Below, piece by piece: positions 1 through 8,728 of a DNA stretch of 64,000 bases; the stretch's first letter is position 1; every line of letters starts with the position of its first letter. The translations under genes and the position numbers were made by a program. This stretch comes from Nibrella saemangeumensis (GTDB lineage: Bacteria; Bacteroidota; Bacteroidia; Cytophagales; Spirosomataceae), in NCBI RefSeq assembly GCF_039541915.1, contig NZ_BAABHD010000083.1, positions 283,271-347,270 of the forward strand, in the 5' to 3' direction. The notes under the pieces were generated by a model. That model was not told where the DNA came from and made no database searches. It saw only the letters and a list, made by a program, of their open reading frames with translations.

Positions 1-1
1 C

Positions 2-337
2 TGTCTGGGACATCAAATCCTATCGCTGGCTAGTGGCATATCTACCTACAAAATGCATAATGGTCACCGTGGCCTGAATCACCCGGTAAAGAATCTGATT
101 ACCGGACGCTGTGAAGTGACTTCCCAAAACCACGGTTTTGCTGTAAAAGCTGATGAGTTACAGGACCATAGTCATGTAGCAGTGACTCACCTCAACCTGA
201 ATGACAAAACCATTGAAGGGATTCGTCGTAAAGATAAACCAGCGTTTTCGGTGCAGTACCACCCGGAGGCTTCACCTGGGCCGCACGATTCGCACTACCT
301 GTTTGACGACTTCATTAAGTTAATTAAACAGGCCTAA
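2..337 (+). CDS. carA: Carbamoyl-phosphate synthase small subunit, 3' part only
   Basis: This is the C-terminal end of the glutaminase subunit that feeds ammonia to CarB for carbamoyl phosphate, used in pyrimidine and arginine synthesis. The reading frame is open from base 2, so the gene starts outside the window. The first visible residues contain the class I glutamine amidotransferase nucleophile in CLGHQ, followed by the GHRGLNHPV stretch typical of CarA. The catalytic His-Glu pair is in QYHPEASPGPHD near the end. The last residues, YLFDDFIKLI, match the usual C-terminus. CarB is not in the window. The next gene downstream is eno. Confidence 0.95.
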   Translation, partial: CLGHQILSLASGISTYKMHNGHRGLNHPVKNLITGRCEVTSQNHGFAVKADELQDHSHVAVTHLNLNDKTIEGIRRKDKPAFSVQYHPEASPGPHDSHYLFDDFIKLIKQA

Positions 338-355
338 AAAGTAGCCGGGATTTTG

Positions 356-363
356 TTACTTTG
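356..363 (+). promoter_or_regulatory. Probable -7 promoter element for eno
   Basis: TTACTTTG differs from the Bacteroidota -7 consensus TAnnTTTG at one base. It lies between the carA stop and the eno start and would place transcription start about 80 bases before the eno ATG. Confidence 0.4.
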
Positions 364-449
364 TGCCCGTACATAGCTAATTCCTGCTCCTTCGCAGGCA
401 GCCGGCAAATTATATTTTCAGTATAGTTAATAACCCCACAATAGACGCA

Positions 450-1727
450 ATGAGTACCATTCAAAGCATTCATGCCAGACAGATTCTGGATTCAAGAGGC
501 AATCCAACCGTTGAAGTTGATGTACGTACCGAACATGGCTTTCTGGGCCGGGCGGCTGTACCATCCGGCGCTTCAACGGGAACCCACGAGGCTGTTGAGC
601 TGCGCGATAACGATGATAAAGTGTACGTCGGAAAAGGCGTATTAAAGGCAGTTTCGAACGTCAATGAGTTAATTTTTCCAGAACTGGTTGGCTTGTCGGT
701 CTTCGAGCAGGGTGTGATTGACCGAATCATGCTGGAGCTGGATGGTACCCAAAATAAAGGTCGACTGGGCGCTAATGCTATTCTGGGTGTATCAATGGCG
801 GTGGCCAAGGCTGCGGCTCAGGAAGCAGGGCTGCCGTTGTACCGTTACGTTGGTGGGGTAAACGCCAATACCCTGCCTGTGCCGATGATGAACATCCTGA
901 ACGGTGGTAGTCACGCTGATAATTCTATCGATTTTCAGGAGTTCATGGTGATGCCGGTCAATGCCAGCAGCTTCTCTGAGGCACTCCGGATGGGAACTGA
1001 AGTATTCCATACCCTGAAGAAGGTGTTGAAGTCAAAAGGTCTCTCCACAAACGTGGGGGATGAAGGTGGTTTTGCGCCGAACATCCAATCGAACGAGGAG
1101 GCCATTCAGGTGGTGCTACAAGCCATTGAGAAAGCAGGGTACCGGCCGGGCGAAGACATCTTCATCGCCATGGATGCGGCCGCTTCTGAATTCTACGATG
1201 CCGACGCTGGTCAGTATCATTTCAAAAAGTCAACCGGCGACAAGCTGACTTCTTCGCAGATGGCCAATTACTGGAAAGAGTGGTGCGACAAGTATCCGAT
1301 CCTTTCCATTGAAGATGGTATGGGCGAAGATGACTGGGCCGGCTGGAAAGAAACAACAGAACAACTTGGTAAGAGAATCCAGCTCGTAGGTGACGACCTA
1401 TTCGTTACCAACGTAACCCGGGTGCAGAAGGGTATTGATGAAGGTATCGCTAACGCCGTTCTGGTGAAGGTAAACCAGATTGGCTCGTTGTCAGAAACCA
1501 TCGATACCGTAAATCTGGCGAAGCGGAACTCTTACAAGAACATCATGTCGCACCGCTCGGGCGAGACCGAAGATGCAACTATTGCCGATCTGGCGGTAGC
1601 TTTAAATACGGGTCAAATCAAAACCGGGTCTGCCTCACGGTCTGATCGGATGGCGAAATACAATCAATTACTTCGTATCGAAGAGGAATTAGGTGAAATG
1701 GCATACTTCCCCGGTAAGAAATTTTAG
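450..1727 (+). CDS. eno: Enolase (phosphopyruvate hydratase)
   Basis: Converts 2-phosphoglycerate to phosphoenolpyruvate in glycolysis and gluconeogenesis, as a cytoplasmic magnesium-dependent dimer or octamer. The 425-residue length is normal. Visible landmarks are the N-terminal ARQILDSRGNPTVEVDV, the mobile loop PSGASTG, the general region GGSHADNSIDFQEFM, the metal ligands in SIEDGMGEDDW and VGDDLFVTN, the catalytic lysine in LVKVNQIGS, and SHRSGETED close to the C-terminus. The ATG start gives the standard MSTIQSIHARQ beginning. An FtsB/DivIC-like gene follows after a repeat-rich gap. Confidence 0.98.
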   Translation: MSTIQSIHARQILDSRGNPTVEVDVRTEHGFLGRAAVPSGASTGTHEAVELRDNDDKVYVGKGVLKAVSNVNELIFPELVGLSVFEQGVIDRIMLELDGTQNKGRLGANAILGVSMAVAKAAAQEAGLPLYRYVGGVNANTLPVPMMNILNGGSHADNSIDFQEFMVMPVNASSFSEALRMGTEVFHTLKKVLKSKGLSTNVGDEGGFAPNIQSNEEAIQVVLQAIEKAGYRPGEDIFIAMDAAASEFYDADAGQYHFKKSTGDKLTSSQMANYWKEWCDKYPILSIEDGMGEDDWAGWKETTEQLGKRIQLVGDDLFVTNVTRVQKGIDEGIANAVLVKVNQIGSLSETIDTVNLAKRNSYKNIMSHRSGETEDATIADLAVALNTGQIKTGSASRSDRMAKYNQLLRIEEELGEMAYFPGKKF

Positions 1728-1729
1728 TC

Positions 1730-1812
1730 TGCAGTAGGCAGATGGCAGTAGGCAGAAGAGAAGCAGTACCCTGCTTTTATCTCTGGCTACTGCTAACTGC
1801 CCACTGCCAACT
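1730..1812. repeat. CAGTAGGCAG-family intergenic repeat, copy A
   Basis: The gap holds GCAGTAGGCAG twice on the left and the complementary words ACTGC, ACTGCC and CACTGCC on the right, around an inner hairpin AAGCAG/CTGCTT. It forms an imperfect stem-loop. The same core word recurs near 4.9 kb, 44.7 kb and 59.3 kb. Confidence 0.7.
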
Positions 1813-1820
1813 TTACGGCT

Positions 1821-2132
1821 ATGTGGCAGCGGCTTCTTCATTATGGCAGGAATTTTTATGTAGCCTCCGGATTGGGGCTACTGGGTTGGGTCTTGTTTTT
1901 TGATGCAAACGACCTGGTGTCCCAAACGCGCCATTGGCTCAAAGTCCGGGAGCTGGAAAATGAACGAGCGTATTACGAGCAAAAGATTGATGAGGTAAAG
2001 GCGCAACGGAAAGAGATTTTAGGTAACGACCGGCGCCTGGAGAAATTTGCCCGTGAGAAATACCTCATGAAGAAATCGACCGAAACGGTGTACGTCATTG
2101 TCGACGAAACTAACGAACCGATTGAGAAGTAA
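1821..2132 (+). CDS. FtsB/DivIC-like septum formation initiator family protein
   Basis: A small bitopic membrane protein of the divisome. The 103-residue protein has a short cytoplasmic start, one membrane segment at about residues 14-30 (VASGLGLLGWVLFF), and then a predicted coiled coil at about 40-75 rich in E, K and R. A short extracytoplasmic end contains the characteristic REKYLMKKSTETVYVI, close to the family signature AREkyhmkkp.e.vyvi. Position next to eno is the common arrangement for this family in Bacteroidota and many other bacteria. The partner FtsL is not in the window, so FtsB and DivIC cannot be told apart here. Confidence 0.85.
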   Translation: MWQRLLHYGRNFYVASGLGLLGWVLFFDANDLVSQTRHWLKVRELENERAYYEQKIDEVKAQRKEILGNDRRLEKFAREKYLMKKSTETVYVIVDETNEPIEK

Positions 2133-2198
2133 GTGCGATAAGGCTGTTGCACTGTCTGATCGGAAATGCTTACCGTAATCTGCTTACTGCCTGGTAAA

Positions 2199-2732
2199 AT
2201 GATAAGTGTTCTGTTTGTTTGCTTAGGCAATATATGCCGGTCTCCCGTGGCAGAGGGCATCTTCCGAATGCTGGTTGAGGAGTACGGTTTCGGTAACCAG
2301 ATTACCTGTGATTCGGCGGGTACATCATCGTACCACATTGGTGACTTACCCGACCGGCGCACGCGCGAAAATGCGCTGGAGCATGGCCTCAAATTGACCC
2401 ATCGTGCCCGGCGTATGACCGGCGAAGATCTGGCTCAGTTTGATTATCTGGTCGCAATGGATGAAGCCAACTTCGGGGCTATTCAAAACCTTAGCCATCG
2501 GAGCCTGGGCTTGTATAGCGATGAGAATACCTTTCTGCTGCGTGAATTTGACCCTGAGGTCAATGACGAGCCCAACGTCCCGGACCCCTACTACGAAGAT
2601 GCCGAAGTATTTGAGCAGGTCTATCAAATCGTGCACCGCTGTTGTCTCCAGTTTTTAACGTACCTCATAGAGCGGCATGAGCTGATTCCCGCCAGTGATT
2701 CCCCCTCTACGTCAACTGTTGTAAGAAATTGA
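2199..2732 (+). CDS. Low-molecular-weight protein-tyrosine phosphatase
   Basis: Cytoplasmic phosphatase that hydrolyses phosphotyrosine through a cysteinyl-phosphate intermediate. The P-loop CLGNICRSP lies about 8 residues from the chosen start, where this family always has it. The general acid is in VPDPYYED, the family DPY motif. The ATG at 2199 is preferred over the in-frame ATG at 2166, because the latter adds eleven residues before the canonical beginning. The protein is about 177 residues, some 20 longer than average because of a polar Ser/Thr-rich tail. Its stop overlaps the gpmI start by four bases, so the two genes are translationally coupled. Confidence 0.92.
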   Translation: MISVLFVCLGNICRSPVAEGIFRMLVEEYGFGNQITCDSAGTSSYHIGDLPDRRTRENALEHGLKLTHRARRMTGEDLAQFDYLVAMDEANFGAIQNLSHRSLGLYSDENTFLLREFDPEVNDEPNVPDPYYEDAEVFEQVYQIVHRCCLQFLTYLIERHELIPASDSPSTSTVVRN

Positions 2733-4261
2733 ACAAGAAAGTAATTCTGATGATCCTCGACGGCTGGGGCATTGCCCAGAAGCCCGAAGTATCGGCAATT
2801 GATAAGGCCGATACCCCCTTCTACGACTCTTTGCTGCTCCAGTACCCGCACAGCCGGCTGGATGCTTCCGGTTTGGCCGTTGGTCTGCCCAAAGGTCAAA
2901 TGGGTAACTCGGAGGTAGGGCATATGAATCTCGGAGCCGGACGAATTGTGTACCAGGATCTGGTTAAAATTAATAAAGCAGTTGAGGACCATACCCTTGA
3001 TGCTGACCCTACATTGACCGATGCCCTTAGCTATGCTAAACAGGAAGGCAAACCGGTCCACTTCATTGGCCTGGTCTCTGATGGTGGCGTACACTCACAC
3101 ATTGACCACCTGAAAGGACTGTGTTCCATTGCCCAGGCAAAAGGTCTGACCAACGTTTATGTTCATGCGTTTACCGATGGCCGCGATACCGACCCCCGCA
3201 GCGGCATTGGCTTCCTGAAAGAGCTTCAGCAGCATATGGCGTCTTCTACTGGGCAAGTTGCCAGCATCATCGGTCGCTACTACGCCATGGATCGGGATAA
3301 CCGCTGGGAACGCGTAAAACTGGCTTATGATGCCATGGTAAAGGGATTTGGTGTGCATACCCAGGACCCGCTCGCGGCCGTTGAAGAATCATACGACCAC
3401 GGAGCAACCGATGAGTTTATCAAACCGATCATTGCAACAAAACCCGATGGCTCACCCGTGGCAACAATTCAGTCGGGTGATGTAGTTATTTGCTTTAATT
3501 TTCGCACGGACCGCGGCCGTGAGATTACGCAGGCCCTGACGCAGCGGGATTTTCCGGAGCAGGATATGCATAAGCTGAATCTGTACTATGTGACTCTGAC
3601 GAATTACGATAACGACTTTGTCGGGGTGAAGGTGATATTTGACAAGGATAATTTACAGAATACCCTGGGGGAGGTCGTGTCGGTTGCGGGGCGGAAGCAG
3701 ATACGGATCGCAGAAACCGAGAAGTACCCCCACGTTACCTTCTTTTTTTCCGGTGGACGGGAAGAACCATTCGAAGGGGAAACACGAATCTTATGTCCTT
3801 CTCCAAAAGTGGCGACGTATGATCTGAAACCGGAGATGAGCGCCTACGACATTCGCGACGCCATTGTGAAGGCGCTACAAAGCGAGGAACCGGATTTTAT
3901 CTGCCTGAACTTTGCCAATACCGACATGGTTGGCCATACCGGCGATTTTATGGCCGCTGTCAAAGCCGCAGAGACGGTGGATGCCTGTGCGAAAGACGTT
4001 GTAATCACGGGTCTGGAACATGGGTATACGGCCATTATTATTGCCGATCACGGTAACGCCGATTACATGATCAATGAAGACGGGACGCCTAATACGGCAC
4101 ATACTACCAATCTGGTTCCCTGTATTCTGGTCGATCAGGAGTACCACCCGCGTCTGCAGGACGGTAAGCTCGCCGATATTGCGCCAACAATTCTGTATCT
4201 GATGGGTATTGAGCAGCCTATGGAGATGACGGGCGAGAACCTGATTCTGGCGGGCCAGTAA
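2729..4261 (+). CDS. gpmI: 2,3-bisphosphoglycerate-independent phosphoglycerate mutase
   Basis: Interconverts 3- and 2-phosphoglycerate using two manganese ions and a phosphoserine intermediate. The start is a TTG inside a TTGA overlap with the phosphatase gene, giving MNKKVILMILDGWG. Landmarks are the metal ligand in ILDGWG, the catalytic serine in GQMGNSEVGHMNLGAGR, TDGRDTDPRSG, CFNFRTDRGREIT, the C-terminal metal site IADHGNAD, and the final HTTNLVP. At 510 residues it is the usual size. Together with eno this block supplies two consecutive glycolytic steps. A probable terminator follows. Confidence 0.97.
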   Translation: MNKKVILMILDGWGIAQKPEVSAIDKADTPFYDSLLLQYPHSRLDASGLAVGLPKGQMGNSEVGHMNLGAGRIVYQDLVKINKAVEDHTLDADPTLTDALSYAKQEGKPVHFIGLVSDGGVHSHIDHLKGLCSIAQAKGLTNVYVHAFTDGRDTDPRSGIGFLKELQQHMASSTGQVASIIGRYYAMDRDNRWERVKLAYDAMVKGFGVHTQDPLAAVEESYDHGATDEFIKPIIATKPDGSPVATIQSGDVVICFNFRTDRGREITQALTQRDFPEQDMHKLNLYYVTLTNYDNDFVGVKVIFDKDNLQNTLGEVVSVAGRKQIRIAETEKYPHVTFFFSGGREEPFEGETRILCPSPKVATYDLKPEMSAYDIRDAIVKALQSEEPDFICLNFANTDMVGHTGDFMAAVKAAETVDACAKDVVITGLEHGYTAIIIADHGNADYMINEDGTPNTAHTTNLVPCILVDQEYHPRLQDGKLADIAPTILYLMGIEQPMEMTGENLILAGQ

Positions 4262-4315
4262 ACTCATTACAAAAAATTGGTGTTGGAACCATCGGTGATG
4301 TTCTCTTTCGTAACG

Positions 4316-4349
4316 CGCCCTCCGTTCACCAGCGGGGGGTGACTTTTTT
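4316..4349 (+). terminator. Probable intrinsic terminator after gpmI
   Basis: A nine-pair stem (CGCCCTCCG with CGGGGGGTG, including G-U pairs), an eight-base loop and then six T residues. It ends just before the start of the next gene, so a regulatory role for that gene cannot be excluded. Confidence 0.55.
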
Positions 4350-4352
4350 CCC

Positions 4353-4925
4353 ATGAAGCAAGTCTTTGCCCTAGTCAGCCTTTTCCTATTCATCGCGGCC
4401 TGCAACAATCCGGCGCAGCAAACACAAGCCAATCGTTATTATGACGTAGCCGGCTATATCCAGCGGCAAATCGACACCCTGGCTCAGCGGAAGCCAACGG
4501 TCATAAAGCGGTTATTGGTAGAAGGGCAGGTAAATCAGAAACGGGTAGATGACATTAACTGGATTAAGGAACTGGAGCTCTTTCTGCAGGCCGATATAAA
4601 CAAGCCAGCTTATCGTAATAGCTACCTGATTAGCAAACCTGATTCGCTTACGGTGCAATATAAGCTGAAAGCCGGCGAAAAGCTGCCGGTACATGCGTTA
4701 ACGGTAGTGCTGGACTCGCTCTATCAGAAGCCAAGTCGTATTGAAGCTTTACTTGTTACCGACAATCCCCTATATCAGTCAGAACGGCGGCTGTTGCTGG
4801 AGAGCAGTGTCAGTCCGGACCAGAAATGGCAATTGAACCATTACCGCATTGATGGCTTTCAGCAGTTGACCTTCTTTGATAGAAAAGATTTCTCGGTAGA
4901 AGGGAGAGTTCTGAGTAGGCAGTAA
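4353..4925 (+). CDS. Hypothetical lipoprotein
   Basis: I do not recognise the family. The 190-residue protein begins with a lipoprotein signal (hydrophobic FALVSLFLFIAAC, lipid-attachment cysteine at about residue 17), followed by a Gln/Asn/Ala-rich linker and an alpha/beta-looking globular part. Aspartate does not follow the cysteine (CNNP). Features such as SLTVQYKLKAGEKLPVHALTVVLD, QWQLNHYRIDGFQQL and similar alternating hydrophobic strands suggest a small beta-rich periplasmic domain. It stands alone between the gpmI terminator and a repeat, and is convergent with the TPM/LemA cluster. Confidence 0.75.
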   Translation: MKQVFALVSLFLFIAACNNPAQQTQANRYYDVAGYIQRQIDTLAQRKPTVIKRLLVEGQVNQKRVDDINWIKELELFLQADINKPAYRNSYLISKPDSLTVQYKLKAGEKLPVHALTVVLDSLYQKPSRIEALLVTDNPLYQSERRLLLESSVSPDQKWQLNHYRIDGFQQLTFFDRKDFSVEGRVLSRQ

Positions 4926-4987
4926 GCAGTATGCAATTGGCAGGGGGTATACAGCTTCTGCCTACTGCAATCTGCCCCCTGCTTACT
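4915..4987. repeat. CAGTAGGCAG-family intergenic repeat, copy B
   Basis: GAGTAGGCAGTAAGCAG on the left and CTGCCTACTGC plus CCCCCTGCTTACT on the right form imperfect stems. It fills the gap between two convergent genes and may end transcription from both sides. Confidence 0.65.
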
Positions 4988-5787
4988 TAATAATCGCCCC
5001 CGGCACCACCCCCGCCGAAGCTGCCGCCACCGAAGCCTCCAAAGCCCCCCCCGCCGAAACCGCCTCCGCCACCCCAGTTGCCCGAGGAACTACCCCAGCC
5101 GGAGAAAGTGGTGTATGGAAAGAACCAGCCCCCGCCCCCCCGTCGGCCTCCGAAGCCGCTACCACCACCCCGATTTCGCCGACTGATGATAAACAGGATC
5201 ACGATGAACACCAGAATAATAAAGAAGAACGAGCCTCCGCCTGCCCCGTCTTCAGCCTGGGTGCCGTCGGATTTGTATTCTCCACTGGCCCGGCGGATGA
5301 TTTCTGTGGTGGCTTGGTCTAATCCCTGGTAATATTGCTCCTGCCGGAAATTAGGAACGATAATGTCGCTGATAATGCGTTTGGCAATAGCATCGGGGAT
5401 AGCGCCCTCCAGGCCGTAACCGGTAGCAATAAATACTTTACGGGTGCTGGTCGCCCAGCAGAGGACCAGGCCATTGTTCTTTCCCTCCTGCCCAACGCCC
5501 CACTTCCGGCCAACCTGAAAGGCGTAGTCGCCGATAGGATACGGTTCCGTGGTCTGAACAATAACAACGGCAATCTGGGTAGAGGTTGAGTCGTTGTAGG
5601 TCTTGAGCTTTTGTTCGAGCTGCGCCCGCTCACTGGGATTCAGAATACCAACAAAGTCATTGACCAGCCGGGGGGGATTGGGTCGGTCGGGTATGTTATC
5701 CTGCGCGAGAACCGTTAGCGAAATCAGAAAAAGCAGCAGTGTCGCAAGCCAGCGGTAGGTAGTGTATGTCAATTGGAGGTGGGTCAT
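4987..5787 (-). CDS. TPM domain protein (YgcG/DUF477 family) with glycine-rich tail
   Basis: Membrane protein of unknown precise role. It has a signal peptide or signal anchor (TTYRWLATLLLFLISLTVLAQ), a TPM domain at about residues 40-165 (LVNDFVGILNPSERAQLEQ, TSTQIAVVIV, GKNNGLVLCWATSTRKVFIATGYGLEG), a transmembrane helix near 190-205 and a long Gly/Ser/Phe tail of repeated GGGG blocks. This architecture is the classic YgcG type. TPM domains have been linked to photosystem and respiratory complex repair or to membrane-protein quality control, but no function can be claimed here. The start overlaps the upstream TPM gene by four bases, and LemA lies one gene further upstream. Confidence 0.9.
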   Translation of the reverse strand: MTHLQLTYTTYRWLATLLLFLISLTVLAQDNIPDRPNPPRLVNDFVGILNPSERAQLEQKLKTYNDSTSTQIAVVIVQTTEPYPIGDYAFQVGRKWGVGQEGKNNGLVLCWATSTRKVFIATGYGLEGAIPDAIAKRIISDIIVPNFRQEQYYQGLDQATTEIIRRASGEYKSDGTQAEDGAGGGSFFFIILVFIVILFIISRRNRGGGSGFGGRRGGGGWFFPYTTFSGWGSSSGNWGGGGGFGGGGFGGFGGGSFGGGGAGGDY

Positions 5788-6221
5788 TTAAACGAAATTT
5801 CGTCGGATAGCTCGTTGGAGTCGTCGTGGGCACGGGGAAAAAACTGCTTCAACTGCCGGCCGGCTTCATCGATACCCCGACACAACCCTTCTGCATAATC
5901 GCCGGCGGCAAAGTGCATCCGCAGCAACTCCCTGGTGCTGTCCCAGAAACCTGCCGGTACGCGTTCATTGATGCCTTTGTCGCCGATAATGGCAAATTTC
6001 CGGTCTTCAGTCGCCAGGTAAAACAACACGCCGTTTTGCTCGGCCGTCTGGTGCATACCTAAATTACCAAAGACTTCAATGGCTCTTTTTACCGGATTCT
6101 CTTCGGTACATTTCTTTTCAATATGCACCCGAATTTCGCCCGATGTAGCCAGTTCGGCTTCCCGGATGACAGCAATGATACGTTGCTGCTGTTCAGCGGT
6201 AAAAAGATTTATGGCTGACAT
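5784..6221 (-). CDS. TPM domain protein, short form
   Basis: A 145-residue protein with a single TPM domain and no signal peptide. It starts with a helix (LFTAEQQQRIIAVIREAE), followed by TSGEIRVHIEKKC, GVLFYLATEDRKFAIIGDKGINE and a long C-terminal helix containing EGLCRGIDEAGRQLKQFFP. This is the TPM_phosphatase type usually encoded next to LemA and the longer YgcG-like protein, as here. The four-base overlap with the downstream gene shows translational coupling. It likely acts on the cytoplasmic side with the two neighbours as one membrane-associated complex; that is inference from the conserved gene order. Confidence 0.88.
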   Translation of the reverse strand: MSAINLFTAEQQQRIIAVIREAELATSGEIRVHIEKKCTEENPVKRAIEVFGNLGMHQTAEQNGVLFYLATEDRKFAIIGDKGINERVPAGFWDSTRELLRMHFAAGDYAEGLCRGIDEAGRQLKQFFPRAHDDSNELSDEISFK

Positions 6222-6295
6222 AGGAACGATTAGTGAAGAGAGAACAATGCAGATGAGAAGGAACGCCCTTATTCACCTACATTGCTCATTGACCA

Positions 6296-6877
6296 TTAAA
6301 ACTGGACCGTCGGTGCTTGCTGAGCAGCGGCTGAGGCTTCAAAGAATCCGCGTTGCTGGAATCCAAAGATGCCGGCAAAGATATTGTTCGGGAACGTTCG
6401 TACGGATTGGTTATAGTCTCGTACAGACGTATTGAAGTCATTACGGGCCACCGCAATGCGGTTTTCGGTACCTTCCAGCTGGGCCTGTAGTTCAGAGAAG
6501 TTCTGGGTAGCCTTAAGCTGGGGGTAGTTTTCGGCTACTGCCAATAGCCGGGACAAGGCCCCGCCGAGCTGTTGCTGCGCCTGCTGGAAACGGGCTACGT
6601 TTTCGGGGGTCAACTGGTCGGCGTTTAATTGGATCGAAGTGGCTTTGGCCCGAGCTTCGATAACGGCCGTTAAGGTGCTTTTTTCGAAATTCGCCACCCC
6701 CTGTACTGTCCGGACAAGGTTGGGTATAAGATCAGCCCGGCGCTGGTATTGTGTTTGCACGGCCGCCCACTTTTCCTGAACGTTTACGTCTTTCTGTACC
6801 ATTCCATTGTACGTGCTGCAGCCGAAGAAGCCGAAAACCAGCGCCAGTACAACAATAATAATTAAGGCTCTTGACAT
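6296..6877 (-). CDS. LemA family protein
   Basis: A small helical membrane-anchored protein: N-terminal hydrophobic segment LIIIVVLALVFGFFGCSTYN at about residues 5-24, then long helices with the family signature VQEKWAAVQTQYQRRADLIPNL at about 34-55 and NDFNTSVRDYNQSVRTFPNNI near 150-170. The sequence GC after the hydrophobic stretch resembles a lipobox, but LemA proteins usually keep this as a membrane anchor. At 193 residues the length is normal. It is the first gene of a LemA-TPM-TPM operon on the minus strand. Confidence 0.93.
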   Translation of the reverse strand: MSRALIIIVVLALVFGFFGCSTYNGMVQKDVNVQEKWAAVQTQYQRRADLIPNLVRTVQGVANFEKSTLTAVIEARAKATSIQLNADQLTPENVARFQQAQQQLGGALSRLLAVAENYPQLKATQNFSELQAQLEGTENRIAVARNDFNTSVRDYNQSVRTFPNNIFAGIFGFQQRGFFEASAAAQQAPTVQF

Positions 6878-6913
6878 GGTCTTAGATAGAGTTATTGGTT
6901 AAGCAAATCTGCC

Positions 6914-6921
6914 CAAAACTA
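6914..6921 (-). promoter_or_regulatory. -7 promoter element for the LemA operon
   Basis: On the minus strand this reads TAGTTTTG, an exact TAnnTTTG match, 37 bases before the LemA ATG. A CAAA (TTTG on the minus strand) about 15 bases further upstream may be the -33 element, although the spacing is short. Confidence 0.5.
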
Positions 6922-7089
6922 AAGATAAGTCTGAACAAATATACATGAATGGAAGATTTCCTTGCTGGTCACTTCCTGCGACGGAAGACCGGCAAAGGAT
7001 AATCCTTTTCTATAACAACCCATTAGACTTCTTGTTCTGTTGTGGGCGTCAGGAGCCTGATTTGCGGAAGACGATACAAAGGGAATACC

Positions 7090-7854
7090 TTATTTCTGCT
7101 CGTTCAGATCCCAGTTATAATCCATATAGGAAATCCGGGTGTTTTTGTCAATTTTGGTATTGGCATACCGGTTAACCCAGTATTCTACAGATTTATTGTT
7201 GTCGTTCCAATCCATCCGGTACCAGTTAAAGAGCTGCGACAGACTGGCCTGTCCTTTTTTGACGTTGTTGCGTGCCGGATTATTTAGAAAATCCCGGCCC
7301 TGGTCATCCATCTGCCGCTCGAGTTTATCCGCCGTGTAGGCTTCATTACGCAAACGCGGGCAGGAGACGGCCGCGCAGACCAGCACAAAATGGATACGGG
7401 GGTCGTTGTACTTCTTCCGCAGAATGTCGTGCTCAATATTGTTCAGGTCGTACTCCTGCCCACCGATCTTAATAAACTCAATATCCCAGGGGGTATTCAC
7501 AAACGGGATCTTGATCTTAGAGCCAATGTCTTTAATACTTTTTACCGGATAATTATCCAGAATAAGCTGGATGGTGTAGGCGTTATAGGCATTGATCCAA
7601 TAGGCCATCTGCTCCTGGCGGCTCCATTTATCAGAAGGTGGATTTTTGCTGAGCAAATCAAGGTACCTCTTTAGCTCTTTTTCGTCTTTTTTAAAACCTT
7701 TGTAGTCGACAAGGCCGCGTTCATTAACGTGTTCCTTAAGCAGCTGACTCCAGAGGCTATGATCAACTACATCGGGTTTTGTCGGGAACCGAAAGGCGGA
7801 GGTAGTCATCAGTAGCAGGATTACCAGACCTGCCAGTGCATTATAGTGTTTCAT
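7090..7854 (-). CDS. DUF547 domain-containing secreted protein
   Basis: A 254-residue protein with an N-terminal signal (LAGLVILLLMTTSAF) and one DUF547 domain. Typical pieces are SLWSQLLKEHVNERGLVDYKGFKKD, the WINAYNAYTIQLILDNYPVKSI block at about residues 86-108, NNIEHDILRKKYNDPRIHFVLVCAAVSCPRL and LERQMDDQGRDFLNNP. DUF547 has no agreed biochemical role; the conserved Asn, Cys and His residues suggest an enzyme fold. It is divergent from the SDR gene with a short shared upstream region. Confidence 0.9.
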   Translation of the reverse strand: MKHYNALAGLVILLLMTTSAFRFPTKPDVVDHSLWSQLLKEHVNERGLVDYKGFKKDEKELKRYLDLLSKNPPSDKWSRQEQMAYWINAYNAYTIQLILDNYPVKSIKDIGSKIKIPFVNTPWDIEFIKIGGQEYDLNNIEHDILRKKYNDPRIHFVLVCAAVSCPRLRNEAYTADKLERQMDDQGRDFLNNPARNNVKKGQASLSQLFNWYRMDWNDNNKSVEYWVNRYANTKIDKNTRISYMDYNWDLNEQK

Positions 7855-7939
7855 TTAATTCAGGTTTTTAAGTATTTGCGCAAACCAGGCCCTGCTTATT
7901 TTACGTCGTTGTCGGGCCCTTGACATCCAAACAGAAGCT

Positions 7940-8728
7940 ATGAATCTTGACCTTACCGGCAAAACTGCTATCGTCTGCGGCAGTACCCAGGGCATCGGCA
8001 AAGCATCGGCCGTAGAACTCGCCTTACTAGGTGCGAATGTAACACTCTTTGCCCGAAACGAGGAAACGCTTAAAAAGGTGGTACAGGAACTGAATACCAG
8101 CAAAGGGCAGGCTCACCGGTATATCGTCGCCGATTTTGCCCAACCGGATCAGGTAAAAGACGCCATTGACCTATACCTGATCGCGTTTCCGGAAGTACAT
8201 ATTCTGATCAACAACACGGGAGGTCCGGCAGGCGGGCCACTTATCGACGCGCAGCCGGAAGCTTTTAGCCAGACATTTGCCGCTCACCTGATTAATAACC
8301 AGAATCTGGTACAGGCGGTGGTACCGGCTATGAAAAAAGCCGGGTATGGCCGTATTGTCAACATAATTTCCACGTCTGTCAAGCAGCCGATTGTTGGTCT
8401 TGGCGTGTCGAATACTATTCGGGGGGCGGTGGCGCAATGGGCTAAGACCTTATCACTGGAGATTGCACGGGAGGGAATAACGGTGAATAACGTACTGCCC
8501 GGTTATACGCGTACGGCTCGCCTGGATTCGTTGCTGACCGCGCGGGCTAAAGCTCAGCATAAATCAGAGGAAGAGATGGCGCGGCAGCTGGAGTCGGAGA
8601 TTCCAATGGGTCGGTTTGCTACGGCCGAAGAAGTAGCGGCCGCCGTTGCTTTTTTATGCACACCAGCGGCCGCTTCAATTAATGGAATCAATGTTCCCGT
8701 CGATGGGGGGAAGACGGGGAGCCTTTAA
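7940..8728 (+). CDS. SDR-family oxidoreductase with non-canonical active site
   Basis: A 262-residue short-chain dehydrogenase/reductase, cytoplasmic, with the cofactor loop GSTQGIG at residues 14-20 and the NNTGG motif at 91-95. Serines at 144 and 146 sit where the catalytic serine is expected. The usual catalytic Tyr-x3-Lys is replaced by Ser157-Asn-Thr-Ile-Arg161. The end NGINVPVDGGKTGSL is the normal FabG-like C-terminus. The fold assignment is firm, the substrate is unknown, and ordinary ketoreductase chemistry is doubtful with this active site. The 3' end overlaps the prfA stop on the other strand by four bases. Confidence 0.88.
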   Translation: MNLDLTGKTAIVCGSTQGIGKASAVELALLGANVTLFARNEETLKKVVQELNTSKGQAHRYIVADFAQPDQVKDAIDLYLIAFPEVHILINNTGGPAGGPLIDAQPEAFSQTFAAHLINNQNLVQAVVPAMKKAGYGRIVNIISTSVKQPIVGLGVSNTIRGAVAQWAKTLSLEIAREGITVNNVLPGYTRTARLDSLLTARAKAQHKSEEEMARQLESEIPMGRFATAEEVAAAVAFLCTPAAASINGINVPVDGGKTGSL

